Below are positions 29,130-29,459 of a stretch of DNA of 29,459 bases, one piece after another. The notes beneath the pieces were generated by a model. The model was not told where the DNA came from. It saw nothing but the letters and a program-made list of their open reading frames with translations, and did not search any database. Positions within the stretch are counted from its first letter, which is position 1. Every line of letters begins with the position of its first letter. The DNA is taken from assembly GCA_024663395.1 (NCBI GenBank), contig JANFAH010000197.1:1-29459 (forward strand), in the 5' to 3' direction. The DNA comes from Pisolithus tinctorius. Lineage: Eukaryota > Basidiomycota > Agaricomycetes > Boletales > Pisolithaceae. The position numbers were made by a program, and so were the translations under genes.

Positions 29130-29459
29130 GATCACGTGATTTTTACGTAATTGATTACATGATGGTGATCCTGCGGAGCGTTCTGTTACGTAATTTTATC
29201 ACGTGATCGTGGGAAAATATGCATGTGATGTAATCAATGTCACATGACAAGGTACAATTGTAGATCATCCAACCTATTACATAATGATCACATGTCAGTT
29301 TCTCCCAGAACACTTGGTTATGTAATGGGTCACGATTGTGAGACATAGGCATGTGACCACTCCTGCAGCATCACATGACAAGGTACGATCATAGATCATG
29401 TGACCTTTTACATAATGATCATGGCAATAACTCTCCAGACCATTGGCTTATGTAATAGG
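29130..29459. repeat. 132-bp palindrome-rich tandem repeat, 2.5 copies, runs off the edge
   Basis: Units start at 29130, 29263 and 29394 (intervals 133 and 131). Unit 1 has ATCACGTGAT at 29131-29140 and TTACGTAA at 29143-29150, then TTACGTAA at 29186-29193 and ATCACGTGAT at 29198-29207, so the two palindromes are arranged symmetrically. In units 2 and 3 the counterparts read TTACATAA and TTATGTAA, which is loss of the central CpG. All units share CACATGACAAGGTAC or the start of the unit (GATCA). Confidence 0.8.

Overview
The window looks like repeat-rich, gene-poor DNA from a filamentous fungus, most likely an Agaricomycete (inference). The grounds are introns of about 45-70 nt, a Ty3/gypsy family whose reverse transcriptase reads like known basidiomycete elements, and a recognisable decayed fungal proteasome gene. 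I see no gene that is clearly intact and cellular. The dominant process is CpG erosion: arginine CGN codons have become TGN or CAN, so Arg appears as Trp, Cys, His or Gln, and CGA has become TGA stops. This is what repeat-directed cytosine methylation and deamination would leave.

Layout. 1-1424: an 80-bp minisatellite entering from the left edge. 1425-7041: a fossil genic segment with exon remnants near 1.9-2.2 kb, a whole but broken RPN7 proteasome-subunit gene on the minus strand (3768-5276), a possible divergent fragment, short-motif repeats, a 21-nt heptad-coding repeat, and a decayed spliced minus-strand gene of unknown function (6094-6990). 7048-7546: a truncated LTR (LTR-A). 7547-9353: the 3' end of a plus-strand LTR element, with a terminal ORF, a polypurine tract and an LTR that carries five CCAAT boxes and a TATA box.

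9354-13711 is the most unusual part. One plus-strand frame of about 1,450 codons holds roughly 30 in-frame TGA stops and no TAA or TAG until a final TAA. It contains at least 12 degenerate repeat units whose spacings are all multiples of three. Each unit also holds a block of about 47 nt that looks like a GT...CTTAC...TAG intron yet stays in frame. I read it as a CpG-eroded gene for a large unknown repeat protein. 13712-14906 is unassigned and ends abruptly inside a retrotransposon integrase.

14907-28512 holds two related minus-strand Ty3/gypsy elements. Element 1 (14907-22280) has a long RT-RNase H frame, an integrase core with its D,D,E residues, a gag-protease frame, a 5' LTR (LTR-B), and a young CpG-rich solo LTR inserted into its gag zinc knuckle. 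Element 2 (22287-28512) is more broken and its integrase is cut off beside LTR-B. Both keep the same candidate -1 frameshift site (G GGT TTT followed by TGA) where gag-protease meets pol. 28513-29459 ends in a 132-bp tandem repeat built of ATCACGTGAT and TTACGTAA palindromes that runs off the window.
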